A stretch of 12,007 bases of DNA from the NCBI GenBank assembly GCA_026770585.1, contig MU646735.1, forward strand, positions 18,194 to 30,200. Direction: 5' to 3'. The stretch is from Baffinella frigidus (Eukaryota; Cryptophyceae; Cryptomonadales; Baffinellaceae). Under the pieces are notes generated by a model. It ran no database searches. It saw only the letters and a list, made by a program, of their open reading frames with translations, and was not told the origin of the DNA. Each line of letters opens with the position of its first letter. The stretch's first letter is position 1. The position numbers were made by a program, and so were the translations under genes. Shown here in pieces: positions 11,972 to 12,007 of this stretch.

Positions 11972-12007
11972 GGTTATGAGCCCATACGGAGCTGTAGGTT
12001 ATGAGCC
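11972..12007 (+). repeat. Short direct repeat at window end
   Basis: AGGTTATGAGCC occurs at 11972 and again at 11996, a 24-bp period that may continue past the edge. CCTCAG and TGTAG just before each copy resemble acceptors, but nothing further can be concluded. Confidence 0.5.

Overview
This looks like nuclear DNA of a eukaryotic alga, not bacterial or viral. Reasons: there is no operon-like run of long ORFs; the only convincing protein-coding signal is split into short exons with phase-compatible GT/AG borders; and the window is saturated with degenerate Arabidopsis-type telomere-like heptamers (TTTAGGG and variants TTTGGGG, TTGAGGG, GTGTGGGG, CCCGAAA). An alga with a secondary plastid, perhaps a cryptophyte, is my best guess. 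It rests on the telomere motif, a minus-strand gene whose product starts with a signal-peptide-like leader, and a small foldback element whose spurious translation (RGTSLIRK ... LMSEVPLY) I associate with such genomes. The lineage is inference only.

Layout. Bases 1-6030 hold no gene I can defend. They are a mosaic of telomere-like tracts, at least six inverted-repeat (foldback/MITE-like) elements (438-590, 992-1142, 2115-2276, 3648-3828, 5144-5253, 5241-5410), degenerate dispersed repeats, a minisatellite with a ~390-bp higher-order period (about 4366-5075), and the longest telomere-like array (5457-5602, with six perfect TTTAGGG units). A dispersed repeat copy lies at 6033-6120. Bases 6692-6240 (minus) encode a small protein with an N-terminal signal-peptide-like segment. 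A divergent promoter region of about 0.5 kb separates it from the main gene.

Main gene. From 7188 to the end of the window runs a plus-strand gene for a nuclear Myb/SANT DNA-binding protein of the REB1/TTF1/DMTF1 type. Exon 1 encodes an acidic, low-complexity N-terminus with two nuclear-localisation-like clusters. Later exons encode, in order, GRFTKEED..., TWKGWVRFVWDEVV...CPGR, SRESVYSRGRRLLQ and DTKRGAWTSSEIARIKELV. These join in frame and match the family layout: first Myb helix, then a PGRS..SVY...RR recognition segment, then the next G.WT..E Myb repeat. The following exons lie beyond the window.

The striking feature is the gene architecture. Most introns are built largely of CCCTAAA-type repeats, all with the C-rich strand as sense. 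Almost every Myb exon is accompanied by partial, decayed copies of itself (four GRFTKEED-type, three TWKGW-type, two FVWDEV-type, two LRGERVEG-type, two SRESVYSRG-type, two WT..EI.RIK-type). The locus therefore appears to grow by repeated local duplication of exon-plus-intron fragments among telomere-like repeats. I did not find a CRISPR array, rRNA, tRNA or an intact transposase gene.
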